Assembly: GCA_021791895.1 (NCBI GenBank) | Contig: JAJYVS010000009.1 | Location: 1-64,000, forward strand | Reading direction: 5' to 3' | Source: Actinomycetes bacterium | GTDB taxonomy: Bacteria; Actinomycetota; Acidimicrobiia; Acidimicrobiales; RAAP-2 | DNA: 64,000 nt | Program-made: the position numbers and the translations under genes | In this document: positions 26,560-34,597 of the stretch, in pieces | How positions within the stretch are numbered: the stretch's first letter is position 1 | How the letters are laid out: the number at the start of each line of letters is the position of its first letter | Notes under the pieces: model-generated | Databases searched by the model: none | What the model was told of the DNA's origin: nothing | The model's input: the letters and a program-made list of their open reading frames with translations, nothing else

Positions 26560-27447
26560 GTGGAGATCGTCGGGTTCGACCGGAGCCTGTCGGTGCCGGT
26601 CTCGAACCACGGGTCGCGCTTCGCGTTGGCGCCGTTGCTCGAGACCGACGCGGCGGTGGCCGTCAACGTGGCCCACCTGGGCCGAGGAGGGGTGGTCGGT
26701 CGGCACCGGGCCGCTTCGCGCCAGCTGCTCGCCGTGGTGTCCGGGTCCGGTTGGGCGAGCGGCGAAGACGGCGCTCGACGCGAGCTCTCAGCCGGTCGGG
26801 CGGCGCTCTTCGAAGCGAACGAGGAGCACGACGCCGGCAGCGACGAGGGACTGGTCGCGGTCGTGATCGAGGGCCGCTTCGTCCTCCGTGCGACCTCGAT
26901 CACCCGGGACATCGTGGTCGAGGACTACGACCGGGCGTGGGAAGTGTGGTTCGCGACGCTGGAGGCCTTCGTGTGGCCGGCGGTGGCCGACCTCGCGTTG
27001 CGCCTCGACCACGTCGGGTCGACCTCGGTGCCGGGCCTGGCGGCAAGGCCGGTCATCGATGCCGACATCGTCGTCCGCTCGCCCGAGGACGTTCACGGGG
27101 TCATCGACCGCCTCGGCACCCTCGGCTACCGGTGGCGTGGCGACCTCGGCGTGCTCGGGCGCGAGGCCTTCGATCCCCCGAAGGAGCCGTCGCTGCCGGC
27201 CCACCACCTCTACCTGGTCGTCGAGGACTCCAAGGCCCATCTGGACCACTGGCTGCTGCGCGACCTCCTGCGTGCCGACCCCGAGGCCCGCGACGCCTAC
27301 GGCGAGCTGAAACGGCGCAACGCCGAGCTCGCCGATCGGGACATGGAGCGCTACGTCGCGCTCAAGGCCCCGTTCGTCTCCGGGCTGCTCGCCCGGGCCC
27401 GGGCCGAGCACGGGCTGGCACCAAAGCGTCCTGCCGACGGCACCTGA
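26560..27447 (+). CDS. Cupin-GrpB fusion protein
   Basis: 295 aa in two parts. Residues 1-110 are cupin-like (VVGRHRAASRQLLAVVSGSGWAS; LFEANEEHDAGSDEGLVAVVIEG). Residues 120-285 are a GrpB/UPF0157 nucleotidyltransferase-fold domain (VEDYDRAWEVWFATLEAF; LDHVGSTSVPGLAARPVIDADIVV; HHLYLVVEDSKAHLDHWLLRDLLR). The GTG start has GAGAGAGGAGG upstream. GrpB proteins have the fold of nucleotidyltransferases, with HVGSTSVPGL as the core motif; their substrates are unknown. The cupin may sense a small ligand. It converges on the frameshifted DinB gene, with stops only a few bases apart. Confidence 0.85.
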   Translation: MEIVGFDRSLSVPVSNHGSRFALAPLLETDAAVAVNVAHLGRGGVVGRHRAASRQLLAVVSGSGWASGEDGARRELSAGRAALFEANEEHDAGSDEGLVAVVIEGRFVLRATSITRDIVVEDYDRAWEVWFATLEAFVWPAVADLALRLDHVGSTSVPGLAARPVIDADIVVRSPEDVHGVIDRLGTLGYRWRGDLGVLGREAFDPPKEPSLPAHHLYLVVEDSKAHLDHWLLRDLLRADPEARDAYGELKRRNAELADRDMERYVALKAPFVSGLLARARAEHGLAPKRPADGT

Positions 27448-27452
27448 GCGGT

Positions 27453-28215
27453 TCAGTCGCTCCAGCGGACCTGGAGGGCTGTCGCGCCAGCGTCCGAGAA
27501 GCTCGGTCTCGCCGGCGACCTCGATTCCGAGGAGCGCGGGATCCCCCCGGTTCCACATGAGCAGGTAGAGGGAGGAGGCCGGACCCCGAACGGCGCAGTC
27601 GTGTCGCCCAAATCCGACGGTGACGTTGACGCGGTCTGGGCCGAGACCGATCAGCCAGCGCTGCGGGACGTCGACCGGCTCCACCGCGAGCACCCGGCGC
27701 TGGTCGACCACCGCCCGTGCCCGCTCGGTGGGCGCGAAGCCGGTGAGCAGCTCGTCGAGCCCGTCGGCGGCGAAGGGCGGCTCGAAGGCACCGACACCTC
27801 CGAGGCTCGACTCGGCGTCGGCCCGGTGGACGGCGGTCTCGTGAGCCTGTCGGCGAGCCCAGAAGGCCGGGGGCGAGGGAGCGGGAAGGAACGACCAGTA
27901 GGGGAGGGCCGGGTCGGCCCGTCGCAGGGTGGCCACCAAGGTGGCGTAGCCCGCCTGGAACCACCCGAACAGCGCGTCGTCCTCTGGACCGGACTCGAGA
28001 ACCTCCTGCTCGCCGGCGCCGCCCACCATCTCGGGTCTCGGGGCCACCAGTTGCTCAGTCGTCCACCGGTGCACGTAGCCGAGGTCCTTCCCGAGGTCCC
28101 GCACCGTCCATCTTGGGCACGTCGGCACGGGGGCGCTCGGCCCGGCGAGCAGGGCGACCTCGGCCAGACGACGACCCTCGCGTTCTAGGGCCTCGATGTG
28201 CGCGGTGATCTCCAT
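27453..28215 (-). CDS. DinB/maleylpyruvate isomerase family protein with C-terminal frameshift
   Basis: About 250-aa TIGR03083-type protein. The N-terminal metal-binding domain shows CPRWTVRDLGKDLGYVHRW, FWARRQAHETAVHRADAE and FAADGLDELLTGFAP. The second, MDMPI C-terminal-like domain ends ASSLYLLMWNRGD...ETELLGRWRDS. There the frame runs on into about 220 residues antisense to the GrpB gene. One base out of phase the expected family ending ALQVRWSD and a stop (27453) appear. A single-base insertion near 27480-27485 explains this. It is either a real recent mutation or a sequence error. The family uses thiol cofactors such as mycothiol. Confidence 0.65.
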
Positions 28216-28280
28216 GGAGCCCCTAGTAGAGGAACAGCGCCAGGTCGTGGTTGCCGATCGAGGCATCGGCGAGGGCGCCG

Positions 28281-28421
28281 ATGGCCTCGGTGCACCGTCG
28301 ACTGCTCGCGAGCGAGCACCGGGTCCTGCGCAACCTGCACCAAAAGGGCGAGATCAGCTTCGCGGTCATGGGTGAGGTGCGCCGGGAGCTCGATCTCGAC
28401 GAGGCCAGATTCGCCCCCTGA
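28281..28421 (+). pseudogene. C-terminal scrap of a CPA1 Na+/H+ antiporter
   Basis: 46-codon open frame (ATG 28281, TGA 28419-28421). Its translation HRRLLASEHRVLRNLHQKGE, then EVRRELDLDEARF, matches the cytoplasmic tail that ends NhaP-type antiporters (ER..L..L...GEI...V...V.RELDLEE.R). No transmembrane part is found upstream; an in-frame stop lies at 28227-28229. It appears to be what is left after deletion of the transporter gene. A small functional protein is unlikely. Confidence 0.6.
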
Positions 28422-28463
28422 AGCCCTCGCCCAGGGATCGTCTGGGTGGCGGGTCCGTTCGGA

Positions 28464-29948
28464 TCAAGGGAGCCCGAGCGTCTCACGAGCCAACGATTCG
28501 CCGGGTTCGAGTGAAGGCCGACCGCTGGGTTGGGTGCTGGGCGCTCCTCGCCGACCGAGGAGCGCAGCGAGGACCGCGGCGGCGGCGAAGAGACTCGCCA
28601 CCAAGGTGATGGCGTGGCGGAACGGCACCAGCGGGTGGTGCGGGCTCAGTGGGGCGAGGAGGGCGATCAGCGCGGCGACGCCGATCACGGTGCCGATCTG
28701 GCGGGCCATGTTCAAGACGCCGCTACCGGTGCCGAAACGAGCCGCCGGTAGCGCCACGGTGCCCGCAGCGATGAGGGAGGGGATGGCCAGGCCGACCCCG
28801 GCTCCCCCGATCAGCTGCGCCGGCAGGAGGGCGATGAGATACGACGGGTGGGTTTCCAGGTGGCCGAGGAAGTAGAGCTGGGCGACGACGCCGAGCGCGC
28901 AGCCGAGCGCCGCGACCCGCCACGGCCCCCGGAGGGGTCCGGCCAGACGGGCCGAGACCACTCGGGCGAACGGCAGCACCATGAGCGGACCGGGGGCGAT
29001 GGCCAGCCCGGCTCGAACCGCCGAGTAGTGCCACACCCCGGTCAGGAACTCGACCAGGGCGAGCAGCCAGGCGCCGAAGGCGGCGTAGTAGAGGAGCGAG
29101 GCGCCGATGGCGCCGGCGAAGCTTTGGATGCCGAGCAGCCCGAGTTCGACCACCGGGGCGGGGTGGGACCGGGAGCGCAGCACCACGGCGCCGGTGGTGG
29201 CGAGCGACCCGACGACCAAGGCGACGAAGGCGGCCGACGCCCAGCCCCACGTCGGTGCCTCGACCAGTGCCAATGCCACGAGGCCCACCGCCGAGCAGAG
29301 CATGCCGGCGCCGACGAGGTCCGGTCGGCCCGAGGAGTGGTCGTCCCGGCTCTCGGGCACCGCCCGGATCGCCCACCCGAGGGCGACGACGGAGACCGGC
29401 ACGTTGATCCAGAACACCAAGCGCCAGTCCAGCTGGACCAGGCTGCCTCCGACCACCGGGCCGACGGCGGCGCCGAAGGCCCCGAACGCCGACCAGGTGC
29501 CGATGGCCCGCCCCCGGAGCAAGGACGGAACCGCACTGAGCAGGATCGAGAGCGAGGCCGGGACCATGAGGCCGGCACCGGCGGCCTGCAGGACCCGGGC
29601 GGCGATGAGCGCGTCGACTCCGGGGGCGAGCGCGCTCAGCATCGAGCCGAATCCGAAGACCGCCAGTCCCCCCAAGAAGATCCGCTTGCGGCCCACCCGG
29701 TCCGCCCAACGACCGGCGGGGACCAGGACCGCGGCGAACACGATGGTGTAGGCGTTCAGCACCCAGGACAGCGTGCCAAGGCCGGTTCCCGGGTACTGCC
29801 GGCTGATGGAGGGGAAGGCCAGGTTGACGATGAACAAGTCCAGGCTGGACATGAACACCGCCAGGGCCAGGACCGGGACCACCGTTGCGGGCCGTCCTTG
29901 GCCACGCCTCGGCCGAGCGGCCCGGTCCTGGGACACCGTTGCCGTCAT
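28464..29948 (-). CDS. MFS drug efflux transporter (DHA2/EmrB-QacA type, 14 TM)
   Basis: 494-aa proton-coupled exporter with 14 predicted membrane helices. Family motifs: SSLDLFIVNLAFPSI in TM1 (motif D1), WADRVGRKRIFLGG (motif A), GTWSAFGAFGAAVGPVVGG (motif C, antiporter). The charged C-terminal tail is short. Expressed divergently from an HxlR regulator with a long inverted repeat between them, so probably repressed by it and induced by a toxic compound. Substrate not predictable. Confidence 0.92.
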   Translation of the reverse strand: MTATVSQDRAARPRRGQGRPATVVPVLALAVFMSSLDLFIVNLAFPSISRQYPGTGLGTLSWVLNAYTIVFAAVLVPAGRWADRVGRKRIFLGGLAVFGFGSMLSALAPGVDALIAARVLQAAGAGLMVPASLSILLSAVPSLLRGRAIGTWSAFGAFGAAVGPVVGGSLVQLDWRLVFWINVPVSVVALGWAIRAVPESRDDHSSGRPDLVGAGMLCSAVGLVALALVEAPTWGWASAAFVALVVGSLATTGAVVLRSRSHPAPVVELGLLGIQSFAGAIGASLLYYAAFGAWLLALVEFLTGVWHYSAVRAGLAIAPGPLMVLPFARVVSARLAGPLRGPWRVAALGCALGVVAQLYFLGHLETHPSYLIALLPAQLIGGAGVGLAIPSLIAAGTVALPAARFGTGSGVLNMARQIGTVIGVAALIALLAPLSPHHPLVPFRHAITLVASLFAAAAVLAALLGRRGAPSTQPSGRPSLEPGESLARETLGLP

Positions 29949-29974
29949 GTGGCCTCCTCAGAGCCAGTAAGTCC

Positions 29975-30025
29975 GAAATCTGGATGCACCCTAGCGTCCG
30001 GGGCGGGGCAGTGCATCCACATTTC
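29975..30025. promoter_or_regulatory. Inverted-repeat operator between MFS and HxlR genes
   Basis: GAAATCTGGATGCAC (29975-29989) and GTGCATCCACATTTC (30011-30025) are inverted copies matching at 14 of 15 positions, separated by 21 bp. They occupy the 100-bp divergent gap. Two dimer sites or one looped site for the HxlR protein would control both genes. Confidence 0.7.
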
Positions 30026-30048
30026 AAACTCGCTGGTACGCTGGGGAA

Positions 30049-30498
30049 ATGGCGGCAAAGGCGAAGGACCCGAGGGTGTGCTCGGTGGCCCGCTCCCTCG
30101 AGGTGGTGGGGGAGAAGTGGGCGCTCTTAGCGGTGCGCGAGGTCTTCCTCGGGAACCGGCGCTTCGAGGAGATGGTGCGGCGCACCGGCGCACCCCGTGA
30201 CACGCTGGCCGCCCGGCTCCGTTCCCTGGTCGAGGGCGGGATCCTGGAGCGACGCCGCTACGCCGAGCACCCGGAGCGCTTCGAGTACTTCCTGACCGGG
30301 CCGGGCCTGGACCTCTACCCGGTCATCACGGCCCTGCGGGAGTGGGGGGACAAGCACCTGGCAGGCCCGGACGGCCCCCCGCTCCTCGTCGAGCACCGCT
30401 GCGGAAACCGCTTGCGCTCCCGCCTGGTCTGCGAGGCGTGCGGGGAGCCCATCGGCGCCGGGAGCACCCGGTTCCCGTCGCTCTCGGCCTCCGACTGA
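30049..30498 (+). CDS. HxlR family winged-helix transcriptional regulator
   Basis: 149 aa. The N-terminal CSVARSLEVVGEKWALLAVREVFLGNRRFEEM, DTLAARLRSLVEGGILERR and the wing YAEHPERFEYFLT are diagnostic. The C-terminal tail adds a Cys-rich segment (HRCGNRL..LVCEACGEPI) that may bind metal or sense thiol/redox stress. The divergent MFS exporter and shared inverted repeat identify the probable target. A TTA codon is at 30127-30129. Confidence 0.92.
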   Translation: MAAKAKDPRVCSVARSLEVVGEKWALLAVREVFLGNRRFEEMVRRTGAPRDTLAARLRSLVEGGILERRRYAEHPERFEYFLTGPGLDLYPVITALREWGDKHLAGPDGPPLLVEHRCGNRLRSRLVCEACGEPIGAGSTRFPSLSASD

Positions 30499-30665
30499 TC
30501 TCGACCGATCCGGCCCGCCTACACTGCGCCCCTGTCCCGATCCGTCCCGCCGGCCGATCCCGCCGAACGTCCGGGTTCCCACGGGCCGACACGGAGCGAC
30601 GCCGCTTGCCGAAGGCGGCGCGGCGGATGGAACGCCCCGCGCCGGACCTGCCCCGGACCAGCCGG

Positions 30666-31155
30666 ATGGTCGTCTTCGGCACCCTCGGGTCCTTGCCCTC
30701 CTGCTCGTCGTGCTCTTCGTCACGGCCTCGGCCAAGGACGCGGAGGACGCGTTGCTCAAGTCGGACGGCGTCGCCGTCGCTGCGACCGTCACTCGGTGCA
30801 GTCCCGATCGCCCGGCCGTCTCTGGCTCGGTGGAGCGCACCACCCGCCGGGGGTCCTTCGAGCTGCACGGGGTCCGGCACGAGGCGGTCATCTCGGGGCT
30901 GCGCGCAGCGCCGGGACCGTCGTCGCCGGGGTGACCGACCCGGGCGACCCGAACCTCTTGGAATGGCGTCCGGCTGTCCTCGACGCGCCGCCCCGGTCCA
31001 GCTCCTACCTCACCCCCGCGCTGGTGCTCGTGGTGGTGCTGGTGGCGGGGGCACTGCTCGCCCGGCGGCTCCGCCGCCGAGGGGACCCGAGGACCGAGGA
31101 GCTCAGAACGGCAGGCGGCGCCAGATCGCCTCGGGCAGGAGGCGCAAGACCCTGA
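30666..31155 (+). pseudogene. DUF3592-like membrane protein gene with two frameshifts
   Basis: Pieces in three frames make one protein. MVVFGTLG starts at ATG 30666. A shift follows into VLALLLVVLFVTASAKDAED (TM1) and LLKSDGVAVAATVTRCSP..SFELHGVRHEAVI. A second shift near 30910 gives TVVAGVTDPGDPNLLEW..YLTPALVLVVVLVAGALL (TM2) and a basic end. DUF3592 proteins share the order TM, short beta domain with a V-DP-P motif, TM. The 3' end overlaps the dprE2 stop on the other strand. Single-base errors or genuine decay cannot be separated here. Confidence 0.5.
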
Positions 31156-31864
31156 AGATCACGGCCAAATAGCCCGGCGACCACACCACCTCGGCCCCGC
31201 GCTCGAGCCCGGCGACCGCGTCGCGCGCAACCGCGTCGGGAGTGGTGGAGATCGGGGGTGCCGACCGCCCCTCGGTCATCCGGGACACCACGAACCCGGG
31301 CCGCACGACGGTGATAAACCCGCCCGAGCCGGCGAGGGTCTGATTGAGGGACCGGGCGTAGGCGTCGAGGCCCGCCTTGGCCGAGCCGTAGATGTAGTTG
31401 GACCGTCGGACCCGGACCCCGGCCACGCTCGAGAGCACGAGGGCCCGTCCGGAGCCCTGCTCCCGGAAGTGCTCGGCCACCCGGGTGAGCGCAGCTGCGG
31501 GCCAGGTGAAGTTGACCGTCAGGCACCGGGTCACCCGCGTGGGATCGCGTTCGTCCTCGGGCTGGTCGGCGAGGAGGCCGAGTCCCACCACGACCAGGTC
31601 GACCCGTCCTGCGGCCGAGAACCCCGAGTCGACCACGCCCGCCGCCTGGTCGACCTCGTTGGCGTCGAATCCCAAGGTGGCCACGAAGCTGGCCCCGGCC
31701 TCCTTGGCCTCACCCGCGGCCTCCGCCAGCCTGACCTGGTCCCGGCCGGCCAACACCACCCGCTCGCAACCGTCCCGGACGAGGAGCCCGACGATCGCCC
31801 GGGCGATGTCCGACGTGGCCCCGAGGACCAGGACCGAGTTGGGCCGGGCGAAGGCGTCGTTCAT
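31103..31864 (-). CDS. dprE2: Decaprenylphospho-2-keto-ribose reductase, DprE2-like SDR
   Basis: 253-aa classical short-chain dehydrogenase. The NAD(P) site is VLVLGATSDIARAI. Ser is in LVLSSVAGVRVRR, and the catalytic Tyr/Lys in NYIYGSAKAGLDAY. It would reduce the 2-keto intermediate made by DprE1 to decaprenyl-phospho-arabinose, the arabinose donor for cell-wall arabinan. The ATG at 31864 overlaps the DprE1 stop (ATGA), confirming the pair. The length agrees with mycobacterial DprE2 (254 aa). Confidence 0.9.
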   Translation of the reverse strand: MNDAFARPNSVLVLGATSDIARAIVGLLVRDGCERVVLAGRDQVRLAEAAGEAKEAGASFVATLGFDANEVDQAAGVVDSGFSAAGRVDLVVVGLGLLADQPEDERDPTRVTRCLTVNFTWPAAALTRVAEHFREQGSGRALVLSSVAGVRVRRSNYIYGSAKAGLDAYARSLNQTLAGSGGFITVVRPGFVVSRMTEGRSAPPISTTPDAVARDAVAGLERGAEVVWSPGYLAVIFRVLRLLPEAIWRRLPF

Positions 31865-33294
31865 CGGGCGAGCGAACCGATGCGAAGCCGGCGGGAGAGG
31901 TCGGACTGCATGAGGCCCTCGGGGTCGACCCGCCGCAACGTGGTCTCGAACTCCGAGAGACGCGGGTACATCGCGGCGAAGGCGACCGGGCCGAGACGGG
32001 AGTCCTTGGCCAGATACACCCGGCCGTGCGCGGCCAGCACCAGCTGGTCGAGCTCCCGAAGCGCTCGCCGAAGCCCGGGCGGGCCGACCGGCAGGTCGAG
32101 GGCCAGGGTCCAACCGGCCATGGGGAAGCTGAGCGGGCCGGGATCCCCGGGTCCGAAGCGCTTGAGCACCGCCATGGAGCAGGCGGCGCCGGCTCGTTGG
32201 AGCAGCTCGAGCGTCGAGACGATCACGTCTCGACGCTCGCTCGGCACGACGTACTGGTACTGGACGAAACCGCGGGGCCCGAACAGCCGGTTCCAGTCTC
32301 CCAGCGCGTCGAGCGGATGGAAGAACCCGCCCAGGGGCCGGATCCGCCCCGGACGCGACGGGCTCTTGGCATACCAGGCTCGGTTGAACGCGGCCACGCT
32401 CAGCCCGCCCACCAGAGGGGCCGGGAGGGCGACGGGCACCTTGAACCGGGCGTCGTGGGGAGCGGCCAGCGGGTCACGGGCCGCCGAGGCGCCGAGCTCG
32501 GAGGCCCTGGCGTGGTCGCCGGCGTCGAGGATGCCTCGCCCGAGGTGCCGCCCGCGTGCCGAGCAGTCGAGCCAGGCCACCGAGTAGCGGTGGGTGGCAT
32601 CGACCCGCTCCAGCGCGTCCATCAGCCCCTGGAGCTCGCCGTGACGCTCGGTGTCCACCCGCATCCAGGCCGTCTCCACCCGGCGCATCCGGATCGTGGC
32701 CCCGAGGATCACCCCGGTCAGACCCATGCCCCCGGCGGTGGCCCAGAACAGCGCGGGATCCACCGACTGGGACACCTGGAGCACGCCCGTCGGTGTGGCC
32801 AGGGTGATCGACGTCACGTGAGCGCAGAAGCTCCCGTCCTGGTGGTGGTTCTTGCCGTGGATGTCCGCGGCGATGGCTCCGCCGATGGTGACCTGCCGTG
32901 TGCCGGGGGTGACGGGCACGAACCACCCCTGGGGCAGGCTGGTCCGGAGCAGCGCGGCCAGGCTCACCCCGGCGTCGACCTCGACCTCGCCGGCGTCGTT
33001 GATGGCGCCGATCCGGTCCAGCCGTCCGGTCTCGATGACGAGCCCCCCGGCGCACTGCGCCGCGTCGCCGTAGCTTCGGCCGAGACCCCGCGCGATCACG
33101 CCCGGTCGAGTGGCCCCGTTGTGCGACCACAACGACCGGACCACATCGGCCGGTTCCCCCGGGGTGATGACCCGGGCGGCCGTGGGCGACGTGCGACCCC
33201 AGCCGGTCAAGATCCGATCGACCGCCTCGGGGAGCGGCGGTTGTGTCACCGAGTCGCCCGGAGCCGCGCCCTCTGCCAGGATCGGCTCAGGCAT
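31861..33294 (-). CDS. dprE1: Decaprenylphosphoryl-ribose 2'-oxidase, DprE1-like (Ala in place of reactive Cys)
   Basis: 477-aa FAD-dependent oxidase of the vanillyl-alcohol-oxidase family. FAD-binding parts: VIARGLGRSYGDAAQ, PVTPGTRQVTIGGAIAADIHGKNHH (His146), and GGMGLTGVI. Substrate domain: FVQYQYVVPSE, LKRFGPGDPGPLSFPMAGW and YLAKDSR with Lys430, equivalent to the catalytic Lys418 of M. tuberculosis. The benzothiazinone-reactive Cys387 position is Ala398 here (GWTLALD versus GWN-x-CVD). Gene order UbiA, DprE1, DprE2 with 8- and 4-bp overlaps marks an arabinan-precursor operon. Confidence 0.92.
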   Translation of the reverse strand: MPEPILAEGAAPGDSVTQPPLPEAVDRILTGWGRTSPTAARVITPGEPADVVRSLWSHNGATRPGVIARGLGRSYGDAAQCAGGLVIETGRLDRIGAINDAGEVEVDAGVSLAALLRTSLPQGWFVPVTPGTRQVTIGGAIAADIHGKNHHQDGSFCAHVTSITLATPTGVLQVSQSVDPALFWATAGGMGLTGVILGATIRMRRVETAWMRVDTERHGELQGLMDALERVDATHRYSVAWLDCSARGRHLGRGILDAGDHARASELGASAARDPLAAPHDARFKVPVALPAPLVGGLSVAAFNRAWYAKSPSRPGRIRPLGGFFHPLDALGDWNRLFGPRGFVQYQYVVPSERRDVIVSTLELLQRAGAACSMAVLKRFGPGDPGPLSFPMAGWTLALDLPVGPPGLRRALRELDQLVLAAHGRVYLAKDSRLGPVAFAAMYPRLSEFETTLRRVDPEGLMQSDLSRRLRIGSLAR

Positions 33295-34270
33295 AGATGC
33301 CCACGAGGAAGAACAGCACCCAGACCGCTCCGAAGAACTGCAGCCAGCGGTCGCGCAACGCCAGCTCCTCGGGGACGGCGCCGCCGCCGGCGTCGACGAC
33401 CCGGAAGACGTGGAGCACCGCCAGGGCGAAGGGGACCACGGTCAGCTGGATCCAGATCACGCCGTGGCCCGGGTGGGGGAACCCGAGCCCGCTCCCCGAG
33501 CGGTCGAACGCCCACAGGCAGTAGGTGGTCACCGCGGCGGTTGCCGTCAGTGTCAGGGTCGACTGCAGGAAGGTCGGGGTGTAGTCACCCAGGACCGGCC
33601 GGTGCGCCTCCCGGTCCCCACCGAGCGACTTGTGTTCGGCGAACCGCTTCCCGGTGACGATGAACATCGCGGCGAACGAGGTGACCGCGAGGAACCAGTC
33701 GGACAATGGGACGTTGGTGGCCACGCCACCGGCGATCGCCCGGAGCACGAACCCCGACGCAACCGAGGCCAGCTCCACCACGGCGATGTTCTTGACCCAC
33801 AGGCTGTAGGCCGTGCTCACGCCCAGGTAGAGGGCCATCACCACCGTGAGCCGCCACCCGGCCAGGAACCACGACGACGCCGTGCCGGCACCCAGAAGGA
33901 CGAACCCCATCGCCAGCGCTTGCATGATCGTGAGGTGTCCGGCCGCGATCGGTCGGTGGCGCTTGTGGGGGTGCAGGCGGTCCGCCTCGAGGTCGAGGAC
34001 GTCGTTCACCAGATACATGCCTGAGGCCACCACCGAGAAGATGGCGAAGGCGGCGACCGCCCGCCCGATCGTGGCACCGTGACCCAGCTTGTCGGCCGCC
34101 GCCGGGGCCACGAACACGAGGAGGTTCTTCACCCATTGGCGTGGGCGCAAGGACCGGAGCGCAGCGGCTGGGGTCCAGGGCCGGTGGGCCGGCGGTGCGC
34201 TGGCCGAGAGCTGGCCGTCGCCGCCTTCTAGAGGCTCGTCGGCCGGTTCGGTTGCTACTCGCCGGGCCAC
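33287..34270 (-). CDS. ubiA: Decaprenyl-phosphate phosphoribosyltransferase, UbiA-type
   Basis: 327-aa polytopic UbiA-superfamily enzyme, about 8-9 TM. It would transfer phosphoribose from PRPP to decaprenyl phosphate (DPPR synthase, Rv3806c-like), the step before DprE1. The Mg-binding motif is NDVLDLEADRLHP (about residues 89-101). WVKNLLVFVAP opens the membrane domain, and the cytoplasmic loop VTGKRFAEHKSLGGDREAHR is characteristic. The first 35 residues are hydrophilic. It overlaps dprE1 by 8 bp and leads the operon. Confidence 0.9.
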   Translation of the reverse strand: MARRVATEPADEPLEGGDGQLSASAPPAHRPWTPAAALRSLRPRQWVKNLLVFVAPAAADKLGHGATIGRAVAAFAIFSVVASGMYLVNDVLDLEADRLHPHKRHRPIAAGHLTIMQALAMGFVLLGAGTASSWFLAGWRLTVVMALYLGVSTAYSLWVKNIAVVELASVASGFVLRAIAGGVATNVPLSDWFLAVTSFAAMFIVTGKRFAEHKSLGGDREAHRPVLGDYTPTFLQSTLTLTATAAVTTYCLWAFDRSGSGLGFPHPGHGVIWIQLTVVPFALAVLHVFRVVDAGGGAVPEELALRDRWLQFFGAVWVLFFLVGIYA

Positions 34271-34597
34271 CGCCCCAGGTTAAAGCGTGCGCTGGTGGAG
34301 ACTGCGCACGGCCCGCTCCGGGGTCCGCCGGGGGGCCGGGCGGGCGTCGGAGCCTGCTCGGACCCCCGATCACCGGGTGACCCGAGCTTCGGGGTGCAGC
34401 ACCGCCGGCACACGACCCGGCCGAACCTGGGCGAGATCCCCTCGGCCGCAAATGGGCCGGACCTGGTGGAGAGGGTCGGCCAGGGGGACCGGTCGGTGAC
34501 GAGGACGTCGAACGCCCGGATCCGACTTCCGGCAGCGAGAGTGAAGTTGCCGGAAGTCGGCCCGGGCGTCGCGATGGGTCGAGCGGTGATCGTCGGG
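34271..34597. other. Intergenic, contains a long hairpin
   Basis: About 330 bp between the arabinan operon start and the small secreted-protein gene. Both flanking genes lie on the minus strand, so the promoter of the ubiA operon should lie here. I find no convincing -35/-10 pair. The only strong structure is the 13-bp stem at 34522-34560. Confidence 0.5.
34522..34560 (-). terminator. Hairpin, probable terminator of the two-component/secreted-protein unit
   Basis: CCGACTTCCGGCA (34522-34534) and TGCCGGAAGTCGG (34548-34560) form a perfect 13-bp stem with a 13-nt loop, 38 bp after the stop at 34598. No T-run follows, so termination strength is uncertain. Confidence 0.5.

Noticed and set aside
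26788-27452. Extension of the DinB-family frame beyond its natural end
   Set aside because: Antisense to the cupin-GrpB gene and without homology; best explained by a frameshift near 27480.
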